Source: Aquibium carbonis (GTDB lineage Bacteria > Pseudomonadota > Alphaproteobacteria > Rhizobiales > Rhizobiaceae). From it: DNA of 64,000 bases. The DNA lies in the NCBI RefSeq assembly GCF_003970795.1, contig NZ_RWKW01000026.1, forward strand, positions 27,618-91,617, given 5' to 3'. Positions within the stretch are counted from its first letter, which is position 1. Every line of letters begins with the position of its first letter. The translations under genes were made by a program, and so were the position numbers. The notes beneath the pieces were generated by a model. It searched no databases. It worked only from the letters and a program-made list of their open reading frames with translations, and was not told where the DNA came from. Of the stretch, positions 34,963 to 44,032 are shown piece after piece.

Positions 34963-35367
34963 ATGCCGACCAGACTTGCCGCCGCGACCGTGCTCATCGT
35001 TCTCGCCGCCACGGCCGGCGCCCCGGCACAGGAAGAGCGCTACGCGATCGAACGGACCCAGGACGGCTATGTGCGGCTGGACACACGGACGGGCCAGATG
35101 TCGAGCTGCTCGGAGCAGGCGGGCCAGTTGGTCTGCCGTCTGGCTGTCGACGAGCGCGACGCCTTCCAGGACGACCTCGATACGCTCGCGGCCCGTCTCT
35201 CGGCGGTGGAGGAACGGCTGTCGGCGCTGGAAGGCGCACCGGCGACCGCCCTGCCGGGCGAAGAGGAATTCGAACAGAGCCTGAGCTACATGGAGCGGTT
35301 CTTTCGCCGCTTCATGGACATCGTCAAGGAATTCGACCGCGACAGCCCTGCTCCCGACCGGACCTGA
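34963..35367 (+). CDS. Putative periplasmic protein with coiled coil
   Basis: 134 residues. A signal peptide (LAAATVLIVLAATAGAPAQ) leads to a short beta-rich part with two cysteines (SSCSEQAGQLVC) that may form a disulfide. A helical coiled-coil (LDTLAARLSAVEERLSALEG) and a charged C-terminal helix follow. GGAGGGTGCC directly precedes the ATG at 34963. I do not know a family name. It overlaps the upstream part of the opposing DUF952 frame only outside the chosen start. Confidence 0.7.
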   Translation: MPTRLAAATVLIVLAATAGAPAQEERYAIERTQDGYVRLDTRTGQMSSCSEQAGQLVCRLAVDERDAFQDDLDTLAARLSAVEERLSALEGAPATALPGEEEFEQSLSYMERFFRRFMDIVKEFDRDSPAPDRT

Positions 35368-35369
35368 CG

Positions 35370-36197
35370 TCAGGCCCCAGCAGACCCGGCGAGGGGCATG
35401 GCGACGGACTTTCGCGTCGTGAGATCGAGAATCACCGCCACGACCTGGGCGGTCGCGACGGGCGCGCCATCGGCAAAGCGGGTGATCTCGTGGTGAAGCT
35501 GCAGCGCCTTTCCCCCGGTCGGGACGGCGTGCGAATGGATCAGCAGGGCGTCACCCGCCTTGGCCGGCTGGTGATGGGTGAGCTTCATTTCCAGCGCCAC
35601 GCGGCCGTAACCCAGTTCCCGAAGCCGGGCGATCCCAACCCCCGCGACCTCCCAGACATGCGCGGCCGCGTCGGACAGACGCCCGACGAAACCCTGCGCG
35701 AGCAGTTCGCCGACCGCGTCGCATTGCATCGGCTGGACGATGGTCCGGCTCGACACCAGCCCGCCGAGCGCCAGCACCTCACGCGGCGGCATCGGCAGGC
35801 TCGGGGCGGCATCGACGCCACGCGGAAGGGCCTGCTCGACGTCGCTCTCCCGAACCTGGTTGCCGGCGGCCGGGATACCTGTCGGGGCGTCGAGCGCCGT
35901 GGCCGCGACACGGCCGGTCTCGATGTCCTCGAGGAGGTGAACCGTGTACCCGGCGAAGCGCCCGTCGGCCACGATCGCCGAGAGCGTGCGCGTGATGCCC
36001 CCGGCGTGCAGCTCCGCGTGATAGCGGACGTGACGGGTGCGCGGCAGCGGGCCGGCCATGTCGCCGCCGTTCATCCCGGCGAGAAAGCGCGCCGCCTCGT
36101 CGAAGCGCTTGAAATAGAACTGGACGTTCATGTGGGCGTTGTCGTCGCATTCCCACGTGTTCACGAACGACCGATGGGTCTCGACGAAACCGTTCAT
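35370..36197 (-). CDS. Acyl-CoA thioesterase-like protein with two hotdog domains
   Basis: About 275 residues. The first hotdog domain begins HRSFVNTWECDDNAHMNVQFYF, with the asparagine/aspartate pattern of 4-hydroxybenzoyl-CoA-type thioesterases (WECDDNAHMN in place of YxDxDxxGHVN). The second starts near GYGRVALEMKLTHHQPAKAGD. The tandem arrangement resembles carnitinyl- or aryl-CoA thioesterases. GGGAGG lies 7 bases before the ATG at 36197. The substrate is unknown and no fatty-acid genes are adjacent. Confidence 0.8.
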   Translation of the reverse strand: MNGFVETHRSFVNTWECDDNAHMNVQFYFKRFDEAARFLAGMNGGDMAGPLPRTRHVRYHAELHAGGITRTLSAIVADGRFAGYTVHLLEDIETGRVAATALDAPTGIPAAGNQVRESDVEQALPRGVDAAPSLPMPPREVLALGGLVSSRTIVQPMQCDAVGELLAQGFVGRLSDAAAHVWEVAGVGIARLRELGYGRVALEMKLTHHQPAKAGDALLIHSHAVPTGGKALQLHHEITRFADGAPVATAQVVAVILDLTTRKSVAMPLAGSAGA

Positions 36198-36311
36198 CTG
36201 CTGCCTCCCGATGCCATTCAGCCACCGCCCCGTTTGCACGAGGCGGCGCTGGTGGCAACTGCGGATGTCTGGGCCAGACGGCCAGTCCGCGTCCGGGTCA
36301 CCGGCTTCGGG

Positions 36312-37022
36312 TCAGGCAACGGCAGAAAGCACCATCTCGCCTTCGTGAAGGAAACACGCCTTCGAGAACAGCTTCAGGTCGGCGGGATTGGGCAGCCGGA
36401 CATCGCCGAGCGAGGGCATCCGCCGGTCCGCCAGTTCGAAAACGCGGTCGATCTGCGACACGAGCACGATGATCGAACCCGAACTCCGGGAATGGGCGGC
36501 CAGCGTGGCGAGCTGTTCACCGATCGGCGGCTTCGTCCGCTTCTGATCGAGAAGCTGGAGATAGTCGATCGCAGCGAAACCTGGACGATCCCGATCGCGA
36601 AGCCGATCCACCACATAGTCGGCGCAGATGTCGTCGGACGTATCGATCAAGAGCGCCGCCTCGCCCGGATCACTGGCGTGTCCGAGCGACGCCAGCCGCG
36701 TTCGAACCTCGGGATCGGTGTATTCGAGCGTGAAGAAGGTGCTGGGCATGCCTCGGCCGGCAGCGGCGAGCGCCAACTGCAGGGCCAGCAAGGTCTTGCC
36801 GTGCCCGGGCCGCGCGCCCAGCAACACCATCTCGCCCTGGCAAAGGCCACGCAGGATGCTGCCAGCCGGATCGGAACGGGCAGCGAAAGCCAGATGGTCC
36901 CAGCTTCGAAAGCCGCTTTCGCGCGCGATGGCGTCGAGCGCTTCGTTGAGGGCGATGCCGCGTTGTCGCGACATGATTCTTGCATTGCGTTTAAGCCTGT
37001 AGATCGGGGCGGATAGCTTCAT
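36312..37022 (-). CDS. Stand-alone DnaB-like RecA-fold ATPase
   Basis: 236 residues. A small helical N-terminal domain (about 1-50, SGFRSWDHLA) is followed by a RecA-type core. Walker A GARPGHGKT is at 69-77, an acidic residue follows in FFTLEYTD (about 100), Walker B AAIDYLQLL is near 150-157 with D153, and the sensor-like strand IIVLVSQIDR is at 184-193. This matches the C-terminal half of replicative helicase DnaB, but the primase-binding domain is absent and no replication gene is near. It could be an accessory helicase or a regulatory ATPase. Confidence 0.8.
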   Translation of the reverse strand: MKLSAPIYRLKRNARIMSRQRGIALNEALDAIARESGFRSWDHLAFAARSDPAGSILRGLCQGEMVLLGARPGHGKTLLALQLALAAAGRGMPSTFFTLEYTDPEVRTRLASLGHASDPGEAALLIDTSDDICADYVVDRLRDRDRPGFAAIDYLQLLDQKRTKPPIGEQLATLAAHSRSSGSIIVLVSQIDRVFELADRRMPSLGDVRLPNPADLKLFSKACFLHEGEMVLSAVA

Positions 37023-37214
37023 CGGCGACGTCCTCGTGCGAGCGATGTTCGCAACCCCTCCTCATGCAAACGCTCGAACCAGGTGGTCCGCAAGGTCGTC
37101 GCTCTGCATGTCGGATGCTGCCCCGATGGAGGGAGGAGGCTCGAGCCAAGCCCGAATCGACGCTAGACCCGCGTCGTTCCGCTGGCAAGTCGCCTCTTGC
37201 TCGCGGCGAGGATG

Positions 37215-37619
37215 TCAGGACTGGAGGGCCATAAACGGGCGCACGCCGGCGATGGACAGGGTGACCGACATGGCGAAGAAGAAGCAGGCGACGTTGAACG
37301 CAAGCCGAGCGAACTGGCCATAGACTTCACGCAGGATGTCGGCGAAAGCCCGGTCGGCGCGTTCGTCGGATGGACGGCTGCGCTCATCCAGGAACAGCCA
37401 GACTTCCGTGCGGCGCGGCGGCTGCCGATGGGCCAGCATGGCCTTCTGCGTGAGAAGGCCCGCCATGAGCAGCGTGCAGATGGCGCCGCACCGAAAGGCG
37501 AGGACCGGGTGGAAGGCCAGGGACAGCATCGTCATGGCAATGGCGAGCGCACCGAAACCGACGGCTCTGCCGACGCAGACGAAGGCAATCTTGCGAACGG
37601 GCTCCACGGCGTCCTCCAT
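37215..37619 (-). CDS. Membrane protein of unknown function
   Basis: About 134 residues with three likely membrane helices (about 20-40, 42-62 and near the C-terminus, FNVACFFFAMSVTLSIAGV) and a charged cytoplasmic stretch between them (RRTEVWLFLDERSRPSDERAD). I think similar proteins occur in rhizobia but know no function. The ATG at 37619 is used; the frame opens six codons further up. It diverges from the LuxR-type regulator. Confidence 0.65.
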   Translation of the reverse strand: MEDAVEPVRKIAFVCVGRAVGFGALAIAMTMLSLAFHPVLAFRCGAICTLLMAGLLTQKAMLAHRQPPRRTEVWLFLDERSRPSDERADRAFADILREVYGQFARLAFNVACFFFAMSVTLSIAGVRPFMALQS

Positions 37620-37832
37620 TCGTCCCCGGCCATCCAAAACTGGAGATTTGCAGTTTCGAACGGCTCAGCACCGGAAAGGTTTCGCTTCGGACGGCCGCAA
37701 ATGTCTCTCAAACCGGGAAACCCGGTCGATATGCGTCTTATGGCTTGAAAAGCGACTGCAACGCCGCATAATCAACCTCCCGTCATCCATACACAAAACA
37801 AGAACCGGATGCGGACCCAGGGAGGGCGGCCA

Positions 37833-38495
37833 GTGTCATCGGGCCTGAAAATCGTGATCGCCGACGATCACCCACTGTTTCGCGGCGCGCTGAAACAGGC
37901 ACTCGCCAGCGTGGCGAAAGACCCGATCATCCTCGAAGCCGGCACGTTCGCGCAGACCAAGGAGGTCGTGGCCGGTTGCGATGACATCGACCTGGTGCTG
38001 CTCGACCTGACGATGCCGGGCGCCAGCGGGTTGTCGGGGCTCGTCGCCATCCGCGCGATCAACGTCGGCGCACCCATCATGATCGTGTCGGCCCACGACG
38101 AAGTCGAAACCATCCGCCGGGCGCTCGACCTCGGGGCATCCGGATACATCTCCAAATCCGCCAGCATGGACGAAATCCGCAAGGCCGTGCAGACGGTTCT
38201 CGACGGCGGCGTGCACGCACCGACCGACAGCGAACTCGGCACCGAAACCGACCCGGAAATCGCCGACCTCATCCAGCGGCTGCACAGCCTGACGCCGCAA
38301 CAGGCCCGGGTTCTGTCGATGATCGCCGAGGGACTTCTGAACAAGCAGATCGCCTATGAACTCGGTGTTTCCGAGGCGACGGTGAAAGCGCATGTCTCGG
38401 CCGTGCTCCAGAAGCTGAATGTCGACAGCCGAACGCAGGCGGTCATCCAGCTTTCGCGGATCGGAACGGACACGATCGTCGCATCCGCGAACTGA
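37833..38495 (+). CDS. LuxR/NarL-type response regulator (CrbR-like)
   Basis: 220 residues: a complete receiver domain (acidic pair D11-D12, phospho-acceptor D58 in LVLLDLTMPG, lysine 108 in GYISKSAS) and a LuxR helix-turn-helix (about 155-212, LTPQQARVLSMIAEGLLNKQIAYELG). The GTG at 37833 is chosen because GGGAGG lies 7 bases before it; an in-frame ATG at 37809 is less well placed. Its partner is probably the symporter-kinase fusion that converges on it from 38527. In other proteobacteria such pairs (CrbS/CrbR) control acetate use through acs. That role is inferred. Confidence 0.85.
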   Translation: MSSGLKIVIADDHPLFRGALKQALASVAKDPIILEAGTFAQTKEVVAGCDDIDLVLLDLTMPGASGLSGLVAIRAINVGAPIMIVSAHDEVETIRRALDLGASGYISKSASMDEIRKAVQTVLDGGVHAPTDSELGTETDPEIADLIQRLHSLTPQQARVLSMIAEGLLNKQIAYELGVSEATVKAHVSAVLQKLNVDSRTQAVIQLSRIGTDTIVASAN

Positions 38496-38526
38496 GAAAC
38501 CAGCTGCAACCGATTCGGATTTCAGC

Positions 38527-41500
38527 CTATTCGGCCGCCGACGACATCTTGCGGCAACGCTGCAGCACGGTGCGCAGGCCGGCCGGCTTGACCGGCTTGT
38601 TGAGGATGACCACGTCGAGCGCGGCCGCCTTGTCGCGCACTTCGCTCGACCGGTCGGCCGTGATCAGCACGGCAGGAACATCCCTGCCATAGGCTTCGCG
38701 CAGCCGCCGGATCACCCGGATGCCATCGTCGCGGTCGAGGTGGTAGTCGGCCAGGATGACGTCGGGCGGGTCGCCGAGCGCGTCGTCGGACACGTCTGGC
38801 ATCGCGCCGTGGGTGGTGACCCGGCAGCCCCACCCCTCCAGCAGGAGACGCATGCCGTCCAGGATGCGCGGCTCGTTGTCGATGCACAGCACGTCGAGCC
38901 CGGCCAGCGACTGTCCGCCCTCGGCCGCGCGCAACGGCGTCACGACCGCGTCCACCGCCATCGGCTCGGCCACCGGCATGATCACCGAAAAGCGGGTTCC
39001 GCGGTGCTGGCATGACAGGATCTGGATTTCCAGCCGCAGCACGCGGGCGATACGGTCGACGATCGACAGCCCAAGTCCCAGCCCCTGCGCCTCGCGCATG
39101 CCTTCGTCGAGACGGGTGAACTCGCGAAACACCGTGTTGAGCTTGTCGGGCGCGATGCCGATGCCGCTGTCGAGAATCTGGATCTCGACCAGTTCGCCGC
39201 GCCGCCTCGCACCGACGAGCACGGTGCCCTTGCGCGTGTACTTGATGGCGTTGGAGACCAGATTCTGGATCAGTCGTCGGAGCAGGTTCCGGTCCGTCGT
39301 TACCGTCAGAGAACAGGGAACGATGCGCAGCCTGAGGCCCTTTTCCTTCGCCATGGGCTGGAAATCGGTGCCGATCTGGCGCAGCAGGCCATCGAGCCGG
39401 AACGTGGTTTCCTTCGGCCGCATGGCGCCTGCGTCGAGCCGCGATATGTCGAGTACGGCGCCGAGGATCATCTCGACCGACTCCAGCGCCGATTCGATGT
39501 TGGCGGCGGCCGCACCAGACGGTCCCTTTCCGGCCTGCTCGAGCAGCGAGGAGCAGTAGAGCCGCGCGGCGTTGAGCGGCTGCAGGATGTCGTGGCCGGC
39601 GGCCGCCAGGAAGCGCGTCTTGCCGAGATTGGCTTCCTCGGCGAGCATCTGCGCCTGGGCAAGTTCCTCGTTGACCCGGAGCAACTCGGCGGTTCGGCGC
39701 GCGACGCGCTGTTCCAGCGTTTCGTTGGCGCTCTTCAGCTCGATGTCGGCATGCACCCGCGCGGTGATGTCGGCATAGGTGGCGACGATGCCGCCGTCCG
39801 GCATCGGGTTGGAGCGGACCTCCAGGATACGGCCACTGGCTTTGAGTTCGATCTGCCAGGGTCTGGCGAAGGTGTTGAAGCGCTCGAGCGTCCGGCCTTC
39901 GGACCCGTGACCGATGTCGCCGCGCTCGGCCAGATGGTCGAGCACCTGGCCCAGCGACACGCCGACCTGGCCGAGATCGTCGGGCAGGTCGAGCAGGAGC
40001 CGGTACTGACGGTTCCAGCAGATCAGCCGGAAATCGCGATCGAAGACGGTAACGCCCTGCTCCATCTGGTCGAGCGCCGTCTGGAGCAGGTCGCGATTGT
40101 GTTGCAGGGCTTCGGAGGCGTCGTCGAGCAGCTTGTAGGCATCCTTGACCGTCTTGTCGCGGCGCTGCAGCAGAAGCGACAGGACCAGACGGGCCGACGA
40201 GGATCCGACGGCGCTCGTGAGCAACTGTTCCGAGAACCGGATGACCGACATGTCGGCCGGCTCGGCGCCGTCGAGTTCGCGACCACGCCGCTGCGCGAAG
40301 CTCTCGAAGGAGCGCTCGGTTCGCTCCGCGCCGAGATAACGCGCGATCGTGTCCTTCAGGTCGTCGACGGTCGCCGTGGTGCGGAATCGGCGCAGGCTCG
40401 GCATCGGGCTCACCTCGCGCGGCACGAAGATGGACGCCTGGATGCGCTCGAGCGGGCGCGCCGCTCGCGACAGCGATCCGAGCACGAGACCGAGCGTGTT
40501 GACGAGCAGGCTCCAGAACACGCCGTGATTGAGCGGCTGGGCGACGACGCCGAACAACGCCTGCGGCCGCAGCGCCTCGAGGCCGAACGGTCCGTGAACG
40601 ACCAGCGGCAGGTCGGCAGGAGCGAGCGAGGGCAGGAGCAGCGTGTAGGCCCAGACCAGGATGCCGCCGGTCATGCCCATGATGGCTCCGCGGCCATTGG
40701 CCTGTCGCCACACGAGCCCGCCGAAGAAGGCCGGTGCGAACTGCGCGATCGCGGCGAATGACATGAGGCCGATCGAGGCCAGGCGCGTGTTGTGGGTGGT
40801 TTCACGGTAGTAGAGAAAGGCCGCAAACAGCACCAGGAAGATGGCCGCGCGGCGAACGTTGAGGATGATCTGCGACCAGTCCTCATATCCCGAGCGTCCC
40901 GACCGGATGAGCCGGCGAAACAGGAGCGGAATGACGAGGTCGTTGGAAATCATGATCGACAGCGCCACGCTGGCGACGATCACCATGGCGGTGGCGGCCG
41001 AGAGCCCGCCGATGAAGGCGGCCATGGCCAGGAGGTCGTTTCCAGCCAGCAGCGGCAGCGACAGGACGTAGAGATCCGCGCTCGTCTGGCTGCCGACCGA
41101 CACCACCCCGGCAAAGGCGATCGGAATGACGAAGAGGTTGATGCAGACGAGATAGATCGGGAACAGCCAGGTCGCGGTTCGCAGTTCCCCTGCCCCGCGG
41201 TTCTCGACGATCATGACGTAGAACTGGCGCGGCAGCATGATGATGGCGAAGGCGCTGAGCAGCGTCAGCACGAACCAGGTGGCAAACGAGGTCGGATAGG
41301 CCGAGGCGGCCGCGACCTCGGCGTTGTCGCGCACCGCCTCGATCAGATCGGCCGGACCGTCGAAGAACAGGAACACGACGAAAATCCCCACCGCCAGGAA
41401 TGCGGCGAGCTTCACGACCGATTCGACCGCCACCGCCAGGATCAGCCCGTCCTGGTGCTCGGTCGCGTCGGCGTGGCGCGTGCCGAAAAGCACGGCGAAC

Positions 41501-42015
41501 AGCGCCAGGAGGATGGCGACGAGGAGCGAAATGTCACCGAGGAACAGGTCGATTTCCGGCGGGCGGCCATTGTAGTGCTCGACCATCAGGCTGACGGAAT
41601 CCGAGATCGCCTTCAATTGCAGCGCGATGTACGGAATGGCCCCGACGGTTGCGATGATGGTGGCGATGGAGGCCACCACGAAGCTCTTGCCATAGCGTGC
41701 GGCCAGGAAATCGGCGATCGAGGTGATTTTCTCGGCTTTCGAAAGCCGCACGATGCGGTGCAGCAGCTGGTATCCGAAAAGAAACACCAGCACCGGGCCG
41801 ATGTAGATCGCGAGGAACTCCAGCCCCCGTTCGGAGGCCAGGCCGACCGAACCGAAGAAGGTCCAGGACGTACAGTAGATGGCGAGGCTGAGCGCGTAGA
41901 TGTAGGGGCGCACGCGGTCGGGCCGGCGCGCCGCCCTGCGATCCCCGAGGCTCGCGATGACGAAGAGCAGCGTGACATATGCGATGGCGATGATGACGAC
42001 GACCCAGCCGCGCAT
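38527..42015 (-). CDS. Sodium:solute symporter / hybrid histidine kinase fusion (CrbS/CbrA-like)
   Basis: 1162 residues. The first part, about 500 residues, is a complete SSS-type transporter domain with some thirteen membrane helices (FLAARYGKSFVVASIATIIA is one conserved segment). A linker and PAS domain (about 650-770, MEQGVTVFDRDFRLICWNRQYR split over its core) follow. Next comes a histidine kinase with the phospho-accepting histidine in GHDILQPLNAARL (H808), then ATP-binding boxes (NLVSNAIKYTRKG, DSGIGIAPDKL, GLGLGLSIVDRI). A C-terminal receiver has its aspartate at about D1090. The family senses or transports small organic acids or amino acids. The LuxR-type regulator next door is the likely output. 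Confidence 0.9.
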   Translation of the reverse strand: MRGWVVVIIAIAYVTLLFVIASLGDRRAARRPDRVRPYIYALSLAIYCTSWTFFGSVGLASERGLEFLAIYIGPVLVFLFGYQLLHRIVRLSKAEKITSIADFLAARYGKSFVVASIATIIATVGAIPYIALQLKAISDSVSLMVEHYNGRPPEIDLFLGDISLLVAILLALFAVLFGTRHADATEHQDGLILAVAVESVVKLAAFLAVGIFVVFLFFDGPADLIEAVRDNAEVAAASAYPTSFATWFVLTLLSAFAIIMLPRQFYVMIVENRGAGELRTATWLFPIYLVCINLFVIPIAFAGVVSVGSQTSADLYVLSLPLLAGNDLLAMAAFIGGLSAATAMVIVASVALSIMISNDLVIPLLFRRLIRSGRSGYEDWSQIILNVRRAAIFLVLFAAFLYYRETTHNTRLASIGLMSFAAIAQFAPAFFGGLVWRQANGRGAIMGMTGGILVWAYTLLLPSLAPADLPLVVHGPFGLEALRPQALFGVVAQPLNHGVFWSLLVNTLGLVLGSLSRAARPLERIQASIFVPREVSPMPSLRRFRTTATVDDLKDTIARYLGAERTERSFESFAQRRGRELDGAEPADMSVIRFSEQLLTSAVGSSSARLVLSLLLQRRDKTVKDAYKLLDDASEALQHNRDLLQTALDQMEQGVTVFDRDFRLICWNRQYRLLLDLPDDLGQVGVSLGQVLDHLAERGDIGHGSEGRTLERFNTFARPWQIELKASGRILEVRSNPMPDGGIVATYADITARVHADIELKSANETLEQRVARRTAELLRVNEELAQAQMLAEEANLGKTRFLAAAGHDILQPLNAARLYCSSLLEQAGKGPSGAAAANIESALESVEMILGAVLDISRLDAGAMRPKETTFRLDGLLRQIGTDFQPMAKEKGLRLRIVPCSLTVTTDRNLLRRLIQNLVSNAIKYTRKGTVLVGARRRGELVEIQILDSGIGIAPDKLNTVFREFTRLDEGMREAQGLGLGLSIVDRIARVLRLEIQILSCQHRGTRFSVIMPVAEPMAVDAVVTPLRAAEGGQSLAGLDVLCIDNEPRILDGMRLLLEGWGCRVTTHGAMPDVSDDALGDPPDVILADYHLDRDDGIRVIRRLREAYGRDVPAVLITADRSSEVRDKAAALDVVILNKPVKPAGLRTVLQRCRKMSSAAE

Positions 42016-42204
42016 TCACCCTGTCCTCCCGACGGGAATGTTTTCGACAACTCGCGGCGAAATGCAAATCAGACTTGAGTCGACCCCGTTCCACGACGTT
42101 CCGCGGCATCCGACCGATGCACGTTTCCTTCGCCGCGCGCGACGCTATAATCGCCAGACCGGAGACTGGCCGCGAGGGGCGCCATCCGGGGAGAACGAGG
42201 GACC

Positions 42205-42651
42205 ATGCTCAAGGAATTCCAGGAGTTCATCTCGAAGGGGAACGTGATCGATCTCGCCGTCGGCGTCATCATCGGCGGAGCCTTCGGCCTGATCGTCAAG
42301 TCGCTGACCGACGACATCATCATGCCGATCGTCGGCGCCATCTTCGGAGGCGTCGACTTCTCGAACTACTTCCTGCCGCTCGCCTCAGGCGTGACGGCCA
42401 CGACGCTGGACGCGGCACGCGAACAGGGCGCGGTCTTCGCCTATGGCAGCTTCATCACGGTCGTGATCAACTTCATGATCCTCGCCTGGATCATCTTCAT
42501 CATGATCAAGGCCGTGAACCGGATGCGCCGGACGATGGAGAAACCCAAGGCGACGCCGGACCAGCCGGCCCCGCCACCCGCCGACATTCTGCTGTTGACC
42601 GAAATCCGCGATCTGCTGGCCAAGCGCGACGACCCGACCCGGACCGTCTGA
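42205..42651 (+). CDS. mscL: Large-conductance mechanosensitive channel
   Basis: 148 residues. The N-terminal amphipathic helix ([20 protein letters not shown]) leads to the first membrane helix with [15 protein letters not shown], a periplasmic loop of about 45 residues and the second helix ([20 protein letters not shown]), with a charged cytoplasmic helix at the end. It opens under membrane tension to release solutes on osmotic downshock. GAGGGACC lies before the ATG. The length is normal. Confidence 0.95.
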   Translation: MLKEFQEFISKGNVIDLAVGVIIGGAFGLIVKSLTDDIIMPIVGAIFGGVDFSNYFLPLASGVTATTLDAAREQGAVFAYGSFITVVINFMILAWIIFIMIKAVNRMRRTMEKPKATPDQPAPPPADILLLTEIRDLLAKRDDPTRTV

Positions 42652-42702
42652 CCAGACCCCGGCGAAGCGGTTTCCACCGCACTGGCCTATTGCAACCGCG
42701 TC

Positions 42703-42753
42703 CATGGCGGGGGTAATCCGTGCGCCTCTCGCACACGGATTACCCCCGCCATG
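42703..42753. promoter_or_regulatory. Perfect 20-bp inverted repeat covering a start codon
   Basis: The arm 42703-42722 (CATGGCGGGGGTAATCCGTG) and the arm 42734-42753 are exact reverse complements with an 11-base loop. The second arm ends in the ATG of the aminotransferase gene, so an mRNA hairpin would bury that start codon, and no ribosome-binding sequence precedes it. The first arm also contains an ATG (42704) that opens a 16-codon frame, MAGVIRAPLAHGLPPP. Its stop, TGA at 42752-42754, overlaps the gene's ATG. It may be a mscL terminator, a translational switch or a dyad operator. Confidence 0.6.
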
Positions 42754-43917
42754 AGCCTTCTCGACGACATCCGAGCCGAAGCCCGGCTCGCGCCCGACAG
42801 CGGCATCTCCTCGATCATCGACTATGGCCGCGGACGCCCTGGCCTGATCCCGATGTGGGCGGGCGAAGGCGACCAGGCGACGCCGGAATTCATCACCGCC
42901 GCCGCGGTCGCGGGCCTGGAGGCCGGCGAGACGTTCTACACGTGGCAGCGCGGCATGCCCGACCTGCGCCGGGCGCTGGCCGACTACCACAGCCGCCATT
43001 TCGGGCGCTCCGCTTCGGCCGAGGAGTTCCTCGTGACCGGGTCGGGCATGCATGCGATCCAGCTTGCCTTGCAGGCGACCGCCGGCGCCGGCGACGAAGC
43101 CGTGTACCTGTCGCCCGCCTGGCCGAACTTCGCCGCCGCCGCCGGCGTGATGGGCACCAGGCCGGTTCCCGTCGAGCTCACCTTCTCGGAACGGGGCTGG
43201 ACCCTCGACATCGAGCGCCTGGACGCCGCCATCACACCCAGAACTCGGGTGCTGTTCGTCAATTCGCCGTCGAACCCGACAGGCTGGACCGCCGACCGGG
43301 AAACGCTTGCCGCGATCCTGGCACTGGCCCGCAGGCATGGGCTGTGGATCATCGCCGACGAGATCTATGCACTGTTTCACTACCGTGGCGGCCGTGCGGC
43401 ATCGTTCCTCGATGTGATGGAACCCGACGACCGGATCATCTTCGTCAACAGCTTCTCCAAGAACTGGGCCATGACAGGCTGGCGGGTCGGTTGGCTGCGG
43501 GTGCACCCGAGCCTGCAGCAGATGTTCGAAAACCTGATCCAGTATTCGAATTCCGGTGTTCCGCAGTTCCTCCAGCGCGGAGCCCTGGCAGCACTCGACC
43601 AAGGCGACGCGTTCGTTGCCGGACAGGTCGAACGCGCCGGTGCCGCGCGGGACCTGGTCTGCCGCATCCTTGGCGCCACCAACCGGGTGAAGCTGTCGCC
43701 ACCGGCCGGGGCCTTTTATCTGTTCTTCGCCATCGACGGCCTGCCCGACGCGCGGGCGGCGGCAGCCGAGATCGTGGACAAGGCCAATGTGGGGCTGGCG
43801 CCCGGCACCGCCTTCGGCGCCGGCGGCGACGGCTATCTCAGGCTCTGCTTCCATCGCCGCCTGGACCAGGTCGAGGAAGCCGCCGAGCGCCTTGCCGGCT
43901 GGATCGGCGGTCGCTGA
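42751..43917 (+). CDS. PLP-dependent aminotransferase (class I/II)
   Basis: 388 residues of fold-type I. It has TGSGMHAIQLALQA for cofactor phosphate binding, VNSPSNPTGW for the conserved asparagine, IIADEIYALF with the PLP-ring aspartate, and the Schiff-base lysine at K237 in NSFSKNWAMTGWRVGW. An arginine for the substrate carboxylate lies near the end (YLRLCFHRR). The family transfers amino groups between amino acids and 2-oxo acids. Substrate is not determined. Its start codon lies inside the palindrome described separately, with no visible Shine-Dalgarno sequence, so expression may be tightly limited. Confidence 0.88.
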   Translation: MSLLDDIRAEARLAPDSGISSIIDYGRGRPGLIPMWAGEGDQATPEFITAAAVAGLEAGETFYTWQRGMPDLRRALADYHSRHFGRSASAEEFLVTGSGMHAIQLALQATAGAGDEAVYLSPAWPNFAAAAGVMGTRPVPVELTFSERGWTLDIERLDAAITPRTRVLFVNSPSNPTGWTADRETLAAILALARRHGLWIIADEIYALFHYRGGRAASFLDVMEPDDRIIFVNSFSKNWAMTGWRVGWLRVHPSLQQMFENLIQYSNSGVPQFLQRGALAALDQGDAFVAGQVERAGAARDLVCRILGATNRVKLSPPAGAFYLFFAIDGLPDARAAAAEIVDKANVGLAPGTAFGAGGDGYLRLCFHRRLDQVEEAAERLAGWIGGR

Positions 43918-44032
43918 CGCTGATCGTTAAAATTGCATCGGCTGACTTAACGGCACTTCAGACGATTGTCGTGCATATTCCGCTCGTTGGCGCACCGGGG
44001 ACGTGTGCCGGGACAACAGGCGGATCTCTCAC

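Noticed and set aside
38522..40711. A 729-codon frame overlapping the symporter-kinase gene on the same strand
   Set aside because: Arg/Ala/Pro-rich shadow in another frame of a gene with complete kinase motifs.
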